Positions 27,176 through 36,517 are shown, numbered from the stretch's first letter. The stretch: 64,000 nucleotides of DNA from Sneathiella chinensis (GCF_012720115.1 NZ_VNWN01000010.1:1-64000); one strand, 5' to 3'. Notes: generated by a model from the sequence alone, not told the origin. Made by a program: numbers and translations.

Positions 27176-28837
27176 TTAGTAGCTGCGACGCTTGTCGCGT
27201 TCAACAAGGGTGGCATCCCGTTCGTCCGCGATACCATACCCGCCGCCGCCCGGCGTCTCCACTTCCACCCAGTCTCCCGGGCCAAGTGCGAAACCTTCAC
27301 CTTTGGAGATATGTTCCGGCTCGATCACTTCGCCATTCCGGCAGACACGGATCTGGTTCTTGGCGCCTTCTTCACCGCCCAGAATGCCCGGAGGGCCGAA
27401 CTTTCCGTGTTCCATCAGGAAGGAGGCCGTACCGGTACCGCGCAGCATCCGAACCTTGTAGCCCACACCGAAGCCACCGCGATATTTACCGGCGCCCCCG
27501 GAATGTTCGCGGATACGGTAGTGATCAAAGATGACCGGATAACGCTGTTCCAGAATTTCAACCGGCTGGCTTTTCGAAATACCAATGGTGGAACACCCGT
27601 TGGTGATCCCGTCGCCATTCCACCAGCCGCCATATCCCCCGCCGGAGAAGTAATACATGATATAGCTGCGATCCTCTTCCGGGTCGAAACCACCAAGGCT
27701 GATATTGCCGCTGGTCCCTGCCGGTGCCGCAAACAGTTTTTCAGGAATGGCATTGGCCAGCGCCAGAAAGACCGATTCCATGATCCGCTGCGAGACTTCC
27801 GCAGCACAGCCGGCCACCGGACGCGGATATTCCGCATAAATGAAGGTGCCCTTCGGCTTGTCCACCTTGACCGGCTTGAAGCAGCCCGCATTCACCGGCA
27901 CATCCGGGAAGATATGCTTGATCGCCACATAAACGGAAGACAGCGTCGTTGCCCAGACAGAGTTGAGCGGTCCCATGCAGGGCGGGCTGGATTCCGAGAA
28001 ATCAAAGGCAATATCCGACCCTTCAACGGTGATCCGGACATTGATTTCCAGCGGCTCGTTGACCACGCCATCGCTGTCCATATGGGCCGTGCCCGTATAA
28101 ACCCCGTCAGGGATGGTTTCGATATGGGCACGCATCATCTGTTCGGACCGCTGCTCCAAATCCAGAATGGCCGCTTCGACCGTTTCCTGCGTATACCGGT
28201 CAATCAGGCCGGTCAGGCGCTTGGCCCCGGCATCCAGTGCGGCGATCTGGGCCTTGATATCCCCAATCCGTTCATCCGCCACCCGGATATTGGCCAGCAC
28301 GATCCGCACCATGTCTTCGTCCATGGCGCCTTTGCGGACCAGCTTGACCGGCGGAATGCGCAACCCTTCCTGATGAATTTCCGTGGCCGTACTGTTGAAG
28401 CCGCCGGGCACCATGCCGCCCGTGTCCGGCCAGTGACCGGTGTTTGACAGGTAACACCACAGTTTTCCCTTGTAGTAGAAAGGCTTGACCATCTTGACGT
28501 CCATCAGGTGGGTACCGCCAAGATAGGGGTCATTCACAAGGATAACATCGCCATCTTCCAGATCGTCCCGATACTCGATCACGGAACGGGTTGTTTCCTG
28601 CATCACGCCGATAAAGATCGGCAGACCCAACGCCCCTTGCGAGATAACCCGGCCGTCCCCGACGCCATAAATGCCGTTGGAGCGGTCAAAGGATTCGGAA
28701 ATCACCGGAGAGAAGGAGGTTTTCTCATGCACCAGATCCATTTCACTGCAAACCTGCTGCAACCCTTTTTCAATAACCGTCAATGTAACCGGATCGATGC
28801 TCATTTTCTCAACGCCTGCCTTATCAGTATTTGTCAT
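27176..28837 (-). CDS. hyuB: hydantoinase/oxoprolinase subunit B
   Basis: A 553-residue HyuB-family protein. Features are DPVTLTVIEKGLQQVCSEMD at the start, ILVNDPYLGGTHLMDV, FSESSPPCMGPLNS, and GGFGVGYKVRML plus ETPGGGGYG near the end. With HyuA it forms an ATP-dependent ring-opening enzyme of the hydantoinase/5-oxoprolinase/acetone-carboxylase superfamily. No acetone-carboxylase gamma subunit is nearby, so a hydantoin-, lactam- or dihydropyrimidine-like substrate is favoured. GAGGAA precedes the ATG. Confidence 0.9.
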   Translation of the reverse strand: MTNTDKAGVEKMSIDPVTLTVIEKGLQQVCSEMDLVHEKTSFSPVISESFDRSNGIYGVGDGRVISQGALGLPIFIGVMQETTRSVIEYRDDLEDGDVILVNDPYLGGTHLMDVKMVKPFYYKGKLWCYLSNTGHWPDTGGMVPGGFNSTATEIHQEGLRIPPVKLVRKGAMDEDMVRIVLANIRVADERIGDIKAQIAALDAGAKRLTGLIDRYTQETVEAAILDLEQRSEQMMRAHIETIPDGVYTGTAHMDSDGVVNEPLEINVRITVEGSDIAFDFSESSPPCMGPLNSVWATTLSSVYVAIKHIFPDVPVNAGCFKPVKVDKPKGTFIYAEYPRPVAGCAAEVSQRIMESVFLALANAIPEKLFAAPAGTSGNISLGGFDPEEDRSYIMYYFSGGGYGGWWNGDGITNGCSTIGISKSQPVEILEQRYPVIFDHYRIREHSGGAGKYRGGFGVGYKVRMLRGTGTASFLMEHGKFGPPGILGGEEGAKNQIRVCRNGEVIEPEHISKGEGFALGPGDWVEVETPGGGGYGIADERDATLVERDKRRSY

Positions 28838-28876
28838 TTGAAATTCCTCAAGTCTTCTCGAACGTTTCTGGCACCG

Positions 28877-30937
28877 TTAGGCAGTGGCCTGCACGTCAAC
28901 GACGATATTGCCGATTTCATCGACCCAGGCGCGGGCACCGGGATCAATAACGAAGGTCGAGTCGAATTGCTCAATGATGGCCGGGCCGTCAAATTCCGCC
29001 CCTGCTGGCAAGGCTTCCCTGTTATAGATGACAGTTTCGTGCCACTGGCCGTCAAAATAGGCCTGGCGGGTTCCCACCTGCGCCTGTTCCAGCGTCGTGT
29101 CTGCTCCCGGCTTGAACAGGGACATATCAATAGGTTTGCGCGCCCCGATCACCGTTGTCCGAATATTGACCAGAACCGGCACCATTTCCGGCAAGGACAG
29201 GTTAAACCGGTCGATATAGGCCTTCGTCAAATCGGCCAGAACCCCTTCGATATCAAAGTTACCGCTCTTGACCGGAATTCTCAGAACATGGGACTGTCCG
29301 CGGTATAGAAGATCGACCTCGTGGCGAACTTCGGTGGTCTCAGTGGAGACATTCTCCCGCACCAGCAGGTCCCGCCCCTCTTCCGCCTGAGCCGCCATAA
29401 CCGCATCCACTTCTTCCCCTGACAAATCGGTGAACGGCTTGTTCACGGTCTGGACAAAGTCATGGCGCACATCTGCAAGCACACATCCCAGCGCCGAGGT
29501 AAGGCCGGGGAAGCGAGGCGCGACAACCGACGGAATACCCAGCTCCCGCGCGATCGCGACCGCGTGCAGGGGCCCCGCCCCGCCGTAAGGCATCAGGGAG
29601 AAGTCCCGCGGATCGTTTCCTTTTTCAATCGAAATCAGGCGGATGGCACCGGCAAGCTCATTCACAGCCACATCAACAATCGCGGCGGCAACTTCCTGTG
29701 CGGACATATTCAACGTCTTGCCCAGTTGCTCTTCCATGGCGGTTGCGATTTTCTCCAGCGGCGCCTTGCCCTCGGAACCGGTGACAGATTCTGCGTTGAT
29801 CCGACCCAGCAGGAAGTTTGCGTCCGTAATGGTCGGCAACTCGCCGCCGCGGCCATATCCGATCGGCCCCGGGAAAGACCCGGCACTTTCCGGCCCGACC
29901 CGCAACATTCCTGCCTTGTCGATATGGGCGATACTACCGCCCCCCGCACCAATGGTGTGAATATCGATCATGGGAATTCGGATCGGGACACCATAGGCGA
30001 GGTCCTTTTCCGCCGCGATAACCGGCTCTCCATCCACGATCAGGGCAACGTCATAGCTGGTGCCCCCCATGTCGCCGGTAATAACGTTCGGAAAACCGGA
30101 GGCCTTGGCAATTTCCGCTGCCGCCAGAACCCCGGCCGCAGGACCAGACATCACTGTATGGGCCGCATGTTCACCTACCAGAGACGAAGACATCATCCCC
30201 CCATTGGCCTGCATGACCAGCAGCTCGTTCTTGAACCCCTCATCCTCAAGCGCGGCCTGCACCCGCTCGATATAGCGGGTCACAATGGGCCGGATGGACG
30301 CGTGAATGGCCGCTGTTGTTCCCCGCTCAAATTCCCGCATTTCACGAACGATTTCGCTACCGGCAACGACGTTCCCGTTCGGCCAGAGTTCCCGAACAAT
30401 TTCAGCGCAGCGCTTTTCATGCTCCGGATTGACGTAGGAATGCAGCAGGTGAATGACCACGGATTCAACATCTGTTTCCATGATCTGACGGACGGTCTCG
30501 CGCACCTCATCCTCGTCCAGGTCAATCAGAACCCGGCCCTTTGCATCCAGACGTTCCGTCACCTCATAGCGATCATTCCGCTCAATCAGCGCCTCAAACG
30601 TCCCGGACAGGCCATAGGCATAGGGACGTGTCCGGCGGCCCAGCTCCAGAATATCACGGAAACCACGGGTCGTGATCAGGGCACAGCGAGCGCCTTTTCG
30701 TTCCAGAACGGCGTTGGTCCCGGCTGTAGTGCCGTGCACCAGCCAATCGATTTCCTCAGGCCCAACCTTCAGTTCCTCAATTCCCTCAAGAAAGCCACGG
30801 GCGCGGTCATCCACAGTCGTGGGAACCTTTGCTGTCCGAAACTCTCCCGTGGTCGTATCGACCATCAGAAAATCGGTGAATGTTCCCCCCACATCCACGC
30901 CAACATTAATTGTCCCTGACTGGTTGTCCTTCTGCAT
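28877..30937 (-). CDS. hyuA: hydantoinase/oxoprolinase subunit A
   Basis: A 686-residue HyuA-family ATPase of the actin/ASKHA fold. The N-terminal phosphate loop is NVGVDVGGTFTDFLMVD, followed by VHGTTAGTNAVLERKGA, TGDMGGTSYDVALI and IGAGGGSIAHID. The long upstream frame is an artefact: the family start MQKDNQSGTINVG is at 30937, preceded by AGGGA. First gene of the hyuA-hyuB-aminotransferase-CoA-transferase-aminotransferase operon, under a promoter that shares a motif with the TRAP-2 operon. Confidence 0.92.
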   Translation of the reverse strand: MQKDNQSGTINVGVDVGGTFTDFLMVDTTTGEFRTAKVPTTVDDRARGFLEGIEELKVGPEEIDWLVHGTTAGTNAVLERKGARCALITTRGFRDILELGRRTRPYAYGLSGTFEALIERNDRYEVTERLDAKGRVLIDLDEDEVRETVRQIMETDVESVVIHLLHSYVNPEHEKRCAEIVRELWPNGNVVAGSEIVREMREFERGTTAAIHASIRPIVTRYIERVQAALEDEGFKNELLVMQANGGMMSSSLVGEHAAHTVMSGPAAGVLAAAEIAKASGFPNVITGDMGGTSYDVALIVDGEPVIAAEKDLAYGVPIRIPMIDIHTIGAGGGSIAHIDKAGMLRVGPESAGSFPGPIGYGRGGELPTITDANFLLGRINAESVTGSEGKAPLEKIATAMEEQLGKTLNMSAQEVAAAIVDVAVNELAGAIRLISIEKGNDPRDFSLMPYGGAGPLHAVAIARELGIPSVVAPRFPGLTSALGCVLADVRHDFVQTVNKPFTDLSGEEVDAVMAAQAEEGRDLLVRENVSTETTEVRHEVDLLYRGQSHVLRIPVKSGNFDIEGVLADLTKAYIDRFNLSLPEMVPVLVNIRTTVIGARKPIDMSLFKPGADTTLEQAQVGTRQAYFDGQWHETVIYNREALPAGAEFDGPAIIEQFDSTFVIDPGARAWVDEIGNIVVDVQATA

Positions 30938-30955
30938 AATCCCTAAATCCGTTAA

Positions 30956-30976
30956 TTTCGATAAATGAAACTTTGT
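30956..30976 (-). promoter_or_regulatory. bipartite motif shared by hyuA and TRAP-2 promoters
   Basis: Read on the minus strand this is ACAAAGTTT-N7-CGAAA. The same element with the same spacing occurs at 34885-34905 upstream of the TRAP-2 dctP, in the same orientation. Both lie 19-30 bases before their start codons, a position that suits a repressor. The adjacent IclR regulator (31105) is the obvious candidate protein. Confidence 0.6.
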
Positions 30977-30979
30977 TCT

Positions 30980-30999
30980 GATTAATGATACTATTAATC
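30980..30999. promoter_or_regulatory. perfect palindrome in the hyuA-IclR intergenic region
   Basis: GATTAAT-N6-ATTAATC, seven-base arms, four bases away from the bipartite hyuA motif and about 105 bases before the IclR start. Possibly a second regulator site or part of the promoter. It is not repeated at TRAP-2. Confidence 0.4.
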
Positions 31000-31104
31000 T
31001 GGACGGGGGATTGTCAATGGCGAAATCACTGTTCCCTTGCACCATCGATGATGGCAGGATAGAAAACGGCTCTCGGCAAAAGATAAAATGAAAGAAGAAC
31101 CTAA

Positions 31105-31872
31105 GTGAGTGAGGAAAAGAACGGCCCCCTGGAACGGTATCTGACGGTTTTGGAAATTGTGGCGGCATCCCATGACGGGTTAAGCCTGACAGATATCGCG
31201 ACCTTGACCGGATTTCCCAAACCGACCGTTCACCGCCTGACAAAAAGTCTGGTTGAAGCCGAGGCCCTAACCGCTGAAGACAAGCGGCAAAAGACGTTCC
31301 GTATCGGGCGGCGCATGTGGCGCATCCTGCAATTGGGACTGGATGACAATACACTGGCCTCCTACGCCCAACTCGCCTGTGACGAGTTGTCGGCCCGCAT
31401 TCAGGAAACCAGCTATATTGTCAGGCTGGATCGCAACCAGATCCGATCCGTTGCCCGTTCGGCCCCGGATCAGGGACACCGGCTTCACGTTCTTCCCGGC
31501 TCCGAACTGCCGTTCCATGCAGCGGCTTCCGCCAAAGCCATTCTCGCCTTTCAGGACGAGCGCACAGTCCGGCGATTGATGAAGGAACCGTTTGAGCAAC
31601 TGACAGCCCGCACCAAAACATCCCTGCCGGACATCGAGGCGGAGTGGGAACAGGTCCGCGAGCGGGGGTATGCCGTTTGTGACCGTGAAATTGATGACAC
31701 CATTCTTGCCTATGCCTGCCCTGTCCATCTGGAAAAGGCGGGGGTGCTTTATGCCGTTGGCGTGACCGGACCCAGCAGCCGGATGGCCAAACATCCAGAA
31801 GCCTACTGGATTGAGGAACTGCAAAAGGCGGCACAGCATTTCGCGGAAATGCTCACCACTCTCGACCAATAA
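31105..31872 (+). CDS. IclR-family transcriptional regulator (IclR-1)
   Basis: A 255-residue IclR protein. The winged helix (about 8-65) includes SLTDIATLTGFPKPTVHRL, and the ligand-binding GAF-like domain includes LPFHAAASAKAILAF and CPVHLEKAGVLYAVGVTGP. The start is GTG at 31105; an upstream ATG frame stops after a few codons. It lies between the divergent hyu operon and the convergent TRAP-2 operon, and is inferred to regulate both. Confidence 0.92.
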   Translation: MSEEKNGPLERYLTVLEIVAASHDGLSLTDIATLTGFPKPTVHRLTKSLVEAEALTAEDKRQKTFRIGRRMWRILQLGLDDNTLASYAQLACDELSARIQETSYIVRLDRNQIRSVARSAPDQGHRLHVLPGSELPFHAAASAKAILAFQDERTVRRLMKEPFEQLTARTKTSLPDIEAEWEQVRERGYAVCDREIDDTILAYACPVHLEKAGVLYAVGVTGPSSRMAKHPEAYWIEELQKAAQHFAEMLTTLDQ

Positions 31873-31878
31873 AAAAAA

Positions 31879-31916
31879 CGGGCCGGCGGGACGTTTGGAA
31901 CGCCCGGGCCGGCCCG
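31879..31916. terminator. bidirectional terminator between IclR-1 and TRAP-2 dctM
   Basis: Strong stem with CGGGCCGGC / GCCGGCCCG arms. On the minus strand it is followed by eight T residues (end of the TRAP-2 operon), and on the plus strand by TTTCATTCTTT (end of iclR). Confidence 0.85.
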
Positions 31917-31926
31917 CTTTCATTCT

Positions 31927-33237
31927 TTAAAAGATCGCGTTTGGCAGATACAGAATGATCTCCGGGAAGATGATACAGATCGCCACTGCCAGCAGCATCA
32001 GCAGGATGAACGGGATCACCGACTTGTAGATATCCATCATACTGACGGAATCCGGCGCGACCCCTCGCAGGTAAAAGAGGTTGTACCCGAAAGGCGGCGT
32101 CAGAAAGCCGATTTCCATATTGATGATATACAGAATCCCGAACCACACCGGATCAAATCCCAACTGAATGATGATCGGCACAAAAATCGGAGCCGTAATC
32201 AGGATAATACCGACCGTGTCCAGAACCATCCCCAGCGCCAACAGGATGACCTGCATTCCGATCAGGATGACATAGGGGTTCAGGTCAAGCCCGAGAACCA
32301 TGCCCTCAATCAGACGAGAGGCCCCCATGGCTGTATAGAATGTGGACAGGGCAGACGCCCCGATAATAATCCAGAAGATCATGCAGCTCAGCAACAGGGT
32401 CTCGAACGCGGATTCCTGCATGCTCTGCCAGTTGAGCTGACGCCGAACCGCTGCGGCAACGATGGCACCGCCGGCACCGATGGCCGCCGCCTCGGACACA
32501 CTGGCCACCCCCAGCAGAATGGACCCAAGTACAGATGCAACCAGTCCCAGCGGCAGAACCAGACCTTTCAGGCTGACCAGCTTTTCACCAAGACTGTATC
32601 GGGTCATGGTGGCGCCGCCCGCGATGGAAGGTTGAAGCTGACCCCGCAGCAGCAAATAGACGCTAAACAACACCGCAATCAGCAATCCGGGCAACACACC
32701 GCCCGCATAGAGCTTACCGATTGAGGTATTGGCCACCAGCCCATACACGATCATGGTCACGCTTGGCGGAATCAGGATACCCAGCGACCCACCTGCCGCC
32801 ACGGACCCGAGAGCCATATCCTTGCCATAACCGCGGCTCAACATGGCCGGAATGGCGAGAACCCCCATGGAGATCGTCGCGGCCCCACTGATACCGGCCA
32901 TGGCCGCAAACACCGTACAGATGATAATGGTGCCGATGGCCAGCCCACCGCGCAGCCCGCCAAAGAATTTCTGCATGGTGTCATACAGGTCTTCGGCAAT
33001 TCGGGACTTTTGCAACATGGTCGCCATGAAAATGAACAGGGGAATGGCGATATATTCAAAACTGGATGTGTTCTGGAACGCCCGCAGGGGCATCATGTTC
33101 AAGGCCATCGGGCTCCAGAAGAAATAGATCATGGCGGCACTGAGGCCCCCAAGGGCAATGGCGATCGGGACCCCCAACGCCAAAAAGAACAGCATGCTGC
33201 CAAACAGCAGCGGCGTTACCAGTAACGGATCAGGCAT
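31927..33237 (-). CDS. dctM: TRAP transporter large permease (TRAP-2 DctM)
   Basis: A 436-residue DctM permease with about 12 helices. Family stretches: AAMAGISGAATISMGVLAIPAML, GGSLGILIPPSVTMIVYG and VLDTVGIILITAPIFVPII. It overlaps dctQ by eight bases. Third and last gene of the dctP-dctQ-dctM operon, ending at a strong bidirectional terminator. Confidence 0.93.
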   Translation of the reverse strand: MPDPLLVTPLLFGSMLFFLALGVPIAIALGGLSAAMIYFFWSPMALNMMPLRAFQNTSSFEYIAIPLFIFMATMLQKSRIAEDLYDTMQKFFGGLRGGLAIGTIIICTVFAAMAGISGAATISMGVLAIPAMLSRGYGKDMALGSVAAGGSLGILIPPSVTMIVYGLVANTSIGKLYAGGVLPGLLIAVLFSVYLLLRGQLQPSIAGGATMTRYSLGEKLVSLKGLVLPLGLVASVLGSILLGVASVSEAAAIGAGGAIVAAAVRRQLNWQSMQESAFETLLLSCMIFWIIIGASALSTFYTAMGASRLIEGMVLGLDLNPYVILIGMQVILLALGMVLDTVGIILITAPIFVPIIIQLGFDPVWFGILYIINMEIGFLTPPFGYNLFYLRGVAPDSVSMMDIYKSVIPFILLMLLAVAICIIFPEIILYLPNAIF

Positions 33238-33754
33238 TGTCTTCCCCTCCCGCGGCCTCGGCCTTGACGGCGGCCCACAAACGGATCAGATGCGAGACCC
33301 ATGCCAGACAAAGAAGGGCACCCCCAACCGGAATGGCGGCTTTTGCAATCCAGACCGGTCCGCCCCAGCCCCCGGTAGCAGACCGCTCCCCGATCAGGAA
33401 GGAGCCATAGGCAAACTTGCCGCCCAACCAAACAAGAACCGCAGCGAAACAGGCAAACAGAATTGTGGAGACGAACGTATCAATCAGGGCTTTCATTTTG
33501 GGGCTCATGGCGGCGTGGAAAACATCCACCCGGACAAACTGCCCCTTTGCCAGCGCCCAAGGACCACCAAGAAGGATAAAGAGTGTCAGCATCCATGCGC
33601 TCAGTTCATGCGCCCATGACGAAGGCATGTCAAACAAACCACGCGATATCATTTCAAAAACGATGACCCCGATCATCGCAAAGATCAGGAAGGCGACGAT
33701 TTTACCAATCACCGCCAGCCCCTGATCTATATAGCCACTTAGTCTCTCCAGCAT
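33230..33754 (-). CDS. dctQ: TRAP transporter small permease (TRAP-2 DctQ)
   Basis: A 174-residue four-helix DctQ protein with the family pattern FEMISRGLFDMPSSWAHELSAWM then GGPWALAKGQFVRVDVF. It ends in a short charged tail (KAEAAGGEDNA). It is preceded by AGGG and by the hairpin at 33786 that separates it from dctP. Confidence 0.9.
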   Translation of the reverse strand: MLERLSGYIDQGLAVIGKIVAFLIFAMIGVIVFEMISRGLFDMPSSWAHELSAWMLTLFILLGGPWALAKGQFVRVDVFHAAMSPKMKALIDTFVSTILFACFAAVLVWLGGKFAYGSFLIGERSATGGWGGPVWIAKAAIPVGGALLCLAWVSHLIRLWAAVKAEAAGGEDNA

Positions 33755-33785
33755 CGAGCCCTACATCTTGTTATCAGAAAGCACA

Positions 33786-33817
33786 ACCGGCCCGCCTCCT
33801 TGCGAAAGCGGGCCGGT
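33786..33817 (-). terminator. intra-operon hairpin between dctP and dctQ (TRAP-2)
   Basis: Perfect 10-bp stem ACCGGCCCGC / GCGGGCCGGT with a 12-base loop, 12 bases after the dctP stop. On the minus strand it is followed by TGTGCTTTCT, a poor U tract. As in TRAP-1, it probably protects the dctP message or partly attenuates the permease genes. Confidence 0.7.
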
Positions 33818-33829
33818 AACGAATTAAAA

Positions 33830-34855
33830 TCAGCGACCGAGTTTTGCGAGGAACTTCTCAAGCATTTCCACGCCTTTCTGTGCAAGGCCACCCTGGGCGG
33901 CATAGCCTTTCCAGAGCTTGGCGGCCTCTTCTTCCATCTGTGCCCATTCGGCGTCAGGAATGACGGAAATCTGGACACCAGATTCCTGCATTTCGCGAAG
34001 CGCCTTCGAATCCAGCATATCCGCCCGGGCAATGTAGTCAAAAGATGACGCCACAACCGCCTGGTTCAGGATCGCCTTGATATCCTCCGGCAAGGCATTC
34101 CATGCTGTCTGGTTCACCGCAAAAAAGTTGTTCGGAACCGGCATCGGGGAAGGCTGAACGTAGTATTTAGCCACTTCATGGAAAGAGTTGTTCTGGTTCC
34201 CGGAAGCACTGGCCCAGCGGGCCGCATCCAGAACGCCTGTCGCCAGCGCCGTGTAGATTTCACCGCCGCCCATGAAGACCGGTGTGGCCCCCATGCTTTC
34301 GTACCATTTGGCCTCAAGACCAAAGGAACGGATTTTCAGACCCTGAAAATCGGCCATGGACGTAATCGGCTTCTTGGACATGATATCCCAGGAAGAGGAC
34401 AGTTGCGGGCCCAGATAGAAAACGCCATGAGCCTCATAGGCTTTGCGGGCCAGCTCCAGAAAGCCTTCGTTATAGAAAAAGTTGTAACGCTCGATCGGTG
34501 TCCGCAAGGACCCCGGCACGCCGCTTTCCAGATTGGCGATCGGCCCCATCTTGCCGGCGTAATAGCCGCCTGTGAGAACGGCCATTTCCGTCAGGCCGAC
34601 ACTGACAGCCTCAAGACCATCCTTGATCGGGAACAGGGCGCCAACCGGATAGACCTCAAACGAGATACGACCGCCAGACAGCTCCTTGGACAGGTTTGCA
34701 AACTTCTCCTGCAAGGCCACATAACCCGGCTCCCCTGCGTTCAGGTTGCTTTGAATACGCCATACAATGGCATCATCAGCCTGCGCCATGGACGCCATAC
34801 CCAGCAAACCAACGACACCAACCGCCAGCTTTTTAAATGTTTTCACTCCAAACAT
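33830..34855 (-). CDS. dctP: TRAP substrate-binding protein (TRAP-2 DctP)
   Basis: A 341-residue periplasmic DctP protein. A Sec signal peptide (MFGVKTFKKLAVGVVGLLGMASMAQA) is followed by DDAIVWRIQSNLNAGEPGYVAL. The later GLKIRSFGLEAKWYESMGATPVFM region includes the conserved Arg that contacts carboxylates. The frame reaches 34930; the ATG at 34855 with CGGAGA upstream is the true start. Ligand is unknown; by context an acid related to the HyuAB/aminotransferase substrate. Confidence 0.9.
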   Translation of the reverse strand: MFGVKTFKKLAVGVVGLLGMASMAQADDAIVWRIQSNLNAGEPGYVALQEKFANLSKELSGGRISFEVYPVGALFPIKDGLEAVSVGLTEMAVLTGGYYAGKMGPIANLESGVPGSLRTPIERYNFFYNEGFLELARKAYEAHGVFYLGPQLSSSWDIMSKKPITSMADFQGLKIRSFGLEAKWYESMGATPVFMGGGEIYTALATGVLDAARWASASGNQNNSFHEVAKYYVQPSPMPVPNNFFAVNQTAWNALPEDIKAILNQAVVASSFDYIARADMLDSKALREMQESGVQISVIPDAEWAQMEEEAAKLWKGYAAQGGLAQKGVEMLEKFLAKLGR

Positions 34856-34884
34856 GCTTTTCTCCGAGCCAGTTTTTGATTTTG

Positions 34885-34905
34885 TTTCGTTTTTCAAAAC
34901 TTTGT
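34885..34905 (-). promoter_or_regulatory. bipartite motif, TRAP-2 copy
   Basis: Minus-strand ACAAAGTTT-N7-CGAAA, identical in both half-sites and spacing to the copy at 30956 before hyuA. It lies 30 bases before the dctP start codon. Confidence 0.6.
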
Positions 34906-35254
34906 ATCTATTTTCGAAATACTGACACAATCAGCAAGAAACTGTCAAGGGGTGCATAAGAAGATTGCGAACAGCCCGGCACAGCAAGCGGTACGCAGGA
35001 ATTCGGCGCAAAATCCTTACCCCGGAAACAGCGCAACGACCTTTGCGCTCCCCTCTTAACACGGCGAGGCAGCCATCTCATTGCATAAATATGATTATAT
35101 CTCTTGGGGCCAATGGCTGGCCCCACCAGACAAGCGCTTACCCTGCCCCCCGCGCAGCCCGCATCAAAAAGACAGCAGAACCATGGCACAATGCCGTTTA
35201 CTATTAGCAAGTCTTGCGTATGATACCCGCGAAAATAAGAATAGGATCAGCTCA
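34906..35254. other. intergenic region between TRAP-2 and the MFS gene
   Basis: About 350 bases with divergent promoters and no supportable gene. The plus-strand frame from 35081 that reads into the MFS gene is not family-like before 35255. Confidence 0.5.
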
Positions 35255-36481
35255 ATGTCCAGCTACAAGGCCATCCGGCCTGTCTTACCCATCCTGATTT
35301 CCGCCGCCCTCATGTTGACCATCAGTTTTGGCCTGCGCCAAAGTCTGGGTCTGTTCATGCCGTCCATCACCAGTGACATTGCGGTCACCATCACCGATTT
35401 CACGGCGGCCATTGCGCTGCAGAATCTGGTCTGGGGTCTGTGCCAGCCTTTTGCCGGCATCGCTGCCGACCGTTGGGGCTATCGCCCGGTCATGGTGTTC
35501 GGCGGCCTTGCCTATCTTCTCGGCATGCTCAGTCTGGCAGCAGCGGATGGTGTCTTGCTGGTCATGCTGGGGGCGGGTATTTGCGTTGGTGTGGGGATGG
35601 CCTGCGCCTCCTTCGCCATGACATTGGCTGTGACCTCCCGGTTGGTGCCGGTCTCGATCCGCAGTACCGCCCTTGGGGTTGTGTCTGCCGCCGGTTCCAT
35701 CGGGGCCATGATCACCGCCCCCTACGGCCAATTCCTTGAAACGGCCTTTGACTGGCGCATTGCCCTGCTGGGGCTGGCCATTCTGGCCTTCCTGATCATC
35801 CCTGCCGCCTGGGTGGCGGGCCGGGTCGACAAGGAAGCGCCACTTGAACTGTCCTCGGACAATACGGACAAGCTGTCGGCCAGCGCCGCCCTTCAGACAG
35901 CCATCAAAAATCCATCCTTCGTGGTCATGAGCATGGCCTATCTCGTGTGCGGCATGCAGCTTGTCTTTCTGACAACCCACCTGCCATCCTATCTGCAAAT
36001 CTGCGGGATGGATCCCATGCTGGGGGCCACAGCCATCGGGATGATCGGAGGCTTCAACATTCTGGGAAGCCTGTTCTTTGGCTGGGCCGGTGGCCGCTGG
36101 TCCAAGCAGGTTCTGCTGGGCATGATCTATTGCGCCCGCTCGCTTGTGCTGGCGTGGTATTTTACCCTGCAGCCGACCCCGGAAAGCACCCTCCTCTTTG
36201 CCGCACTCATGGGTTTTCTCTGGCTGGGGGTCTCGCCCCTTGTTGCCGGGTCGGTGATCGAGATGTTTGGTCTGCGCTGGCAGGCCATGTTGCAGGGTGT
36301 GGCCTTCTTCAGTCACCAGTTCGGCAGCTTCCTTGGCGCCTTTGGCGGCGGCTGGCTGTTTGACAGGCTGGGCTCCTACGATCTGGCCCTGCAGATCGGC
36401 ATCGGCATGGGCCTGTTTGCCGGGCTGTCGCAAATTGCCTTCGCGCTCTATCGTCCGGTCGGCCGGGTCCGCCAAAGCTGA
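35255..36481 (+). CDS. MFS transporter
   Basis: A 408-residue 12-helix major facilitator protein. The loop 2-3 signature is visible as GIAADRWGYRPVMVFGG (typical D-R-x-G-x-R/K), and TM4-5 carry VVSAAGSIGAMITAPYGQFL. It resembles the monocarboxylate/oxalate:formate-type MFS branch. AGGA lies upstream of the ATG at 35255. It is divergent from the TRAP-2 operon and could import or export an acid from the same pathway. Substrate unknown. Confidence 0.87.
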   Translation: MSSYKAIRPVLPILISAALMLTISFGLRQSLGLFMPSITSDIAVTITDFTAAIALQNLVWGLCQPFAGIAADRWGYRPVMVFGGLAYLLGMLSLAAADGVLLVMLGAGICVGVGMACASFAMTLAVTSRLVPVSIRSTALGVVSAAGSIGAMITAPYGQFLETAFDWRIALLGLAILAFLIIPAAWVAGRVDKEAPLELSSDNTDKLSASAALQTAIKNPSFVVMSMAYLVCGMQLVFLTTHLPSYLQICGMDPMLGATAIGMIGGFNILGSLFFGWAGGRWSKQVLLGMIYCARSLVLAWYFTLQPTPESTLLFAALMGFLWLGVSPLVAGSVIEMFGLRWQAMLQGVAFFSHQFGSFLGAFGGGWLFDRLGSYDLALQIGIGMGLFAGLSQIAFALYRPVGRVRQS

Positions 36482-36517
36482 CCCTTGATCTGCCCGCATT
36501 GAGGACGCCATAAAAAA

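Noticed and set aside
28877-30937. Acetone carboxylase alpha/beta subunits
   Set aside because: No gamma subunit gene is adjacent, and the aminotransferase and CoA-transferase context fits a hydantoinase/oxoprolinase better.
28877-31354. An 825-codon frame suggesting an extended HyuA
   Set aside because: The phosphate loop that begins the family lies just after 30937; the upstream part crosses the IclR gene and regulatory motifs.
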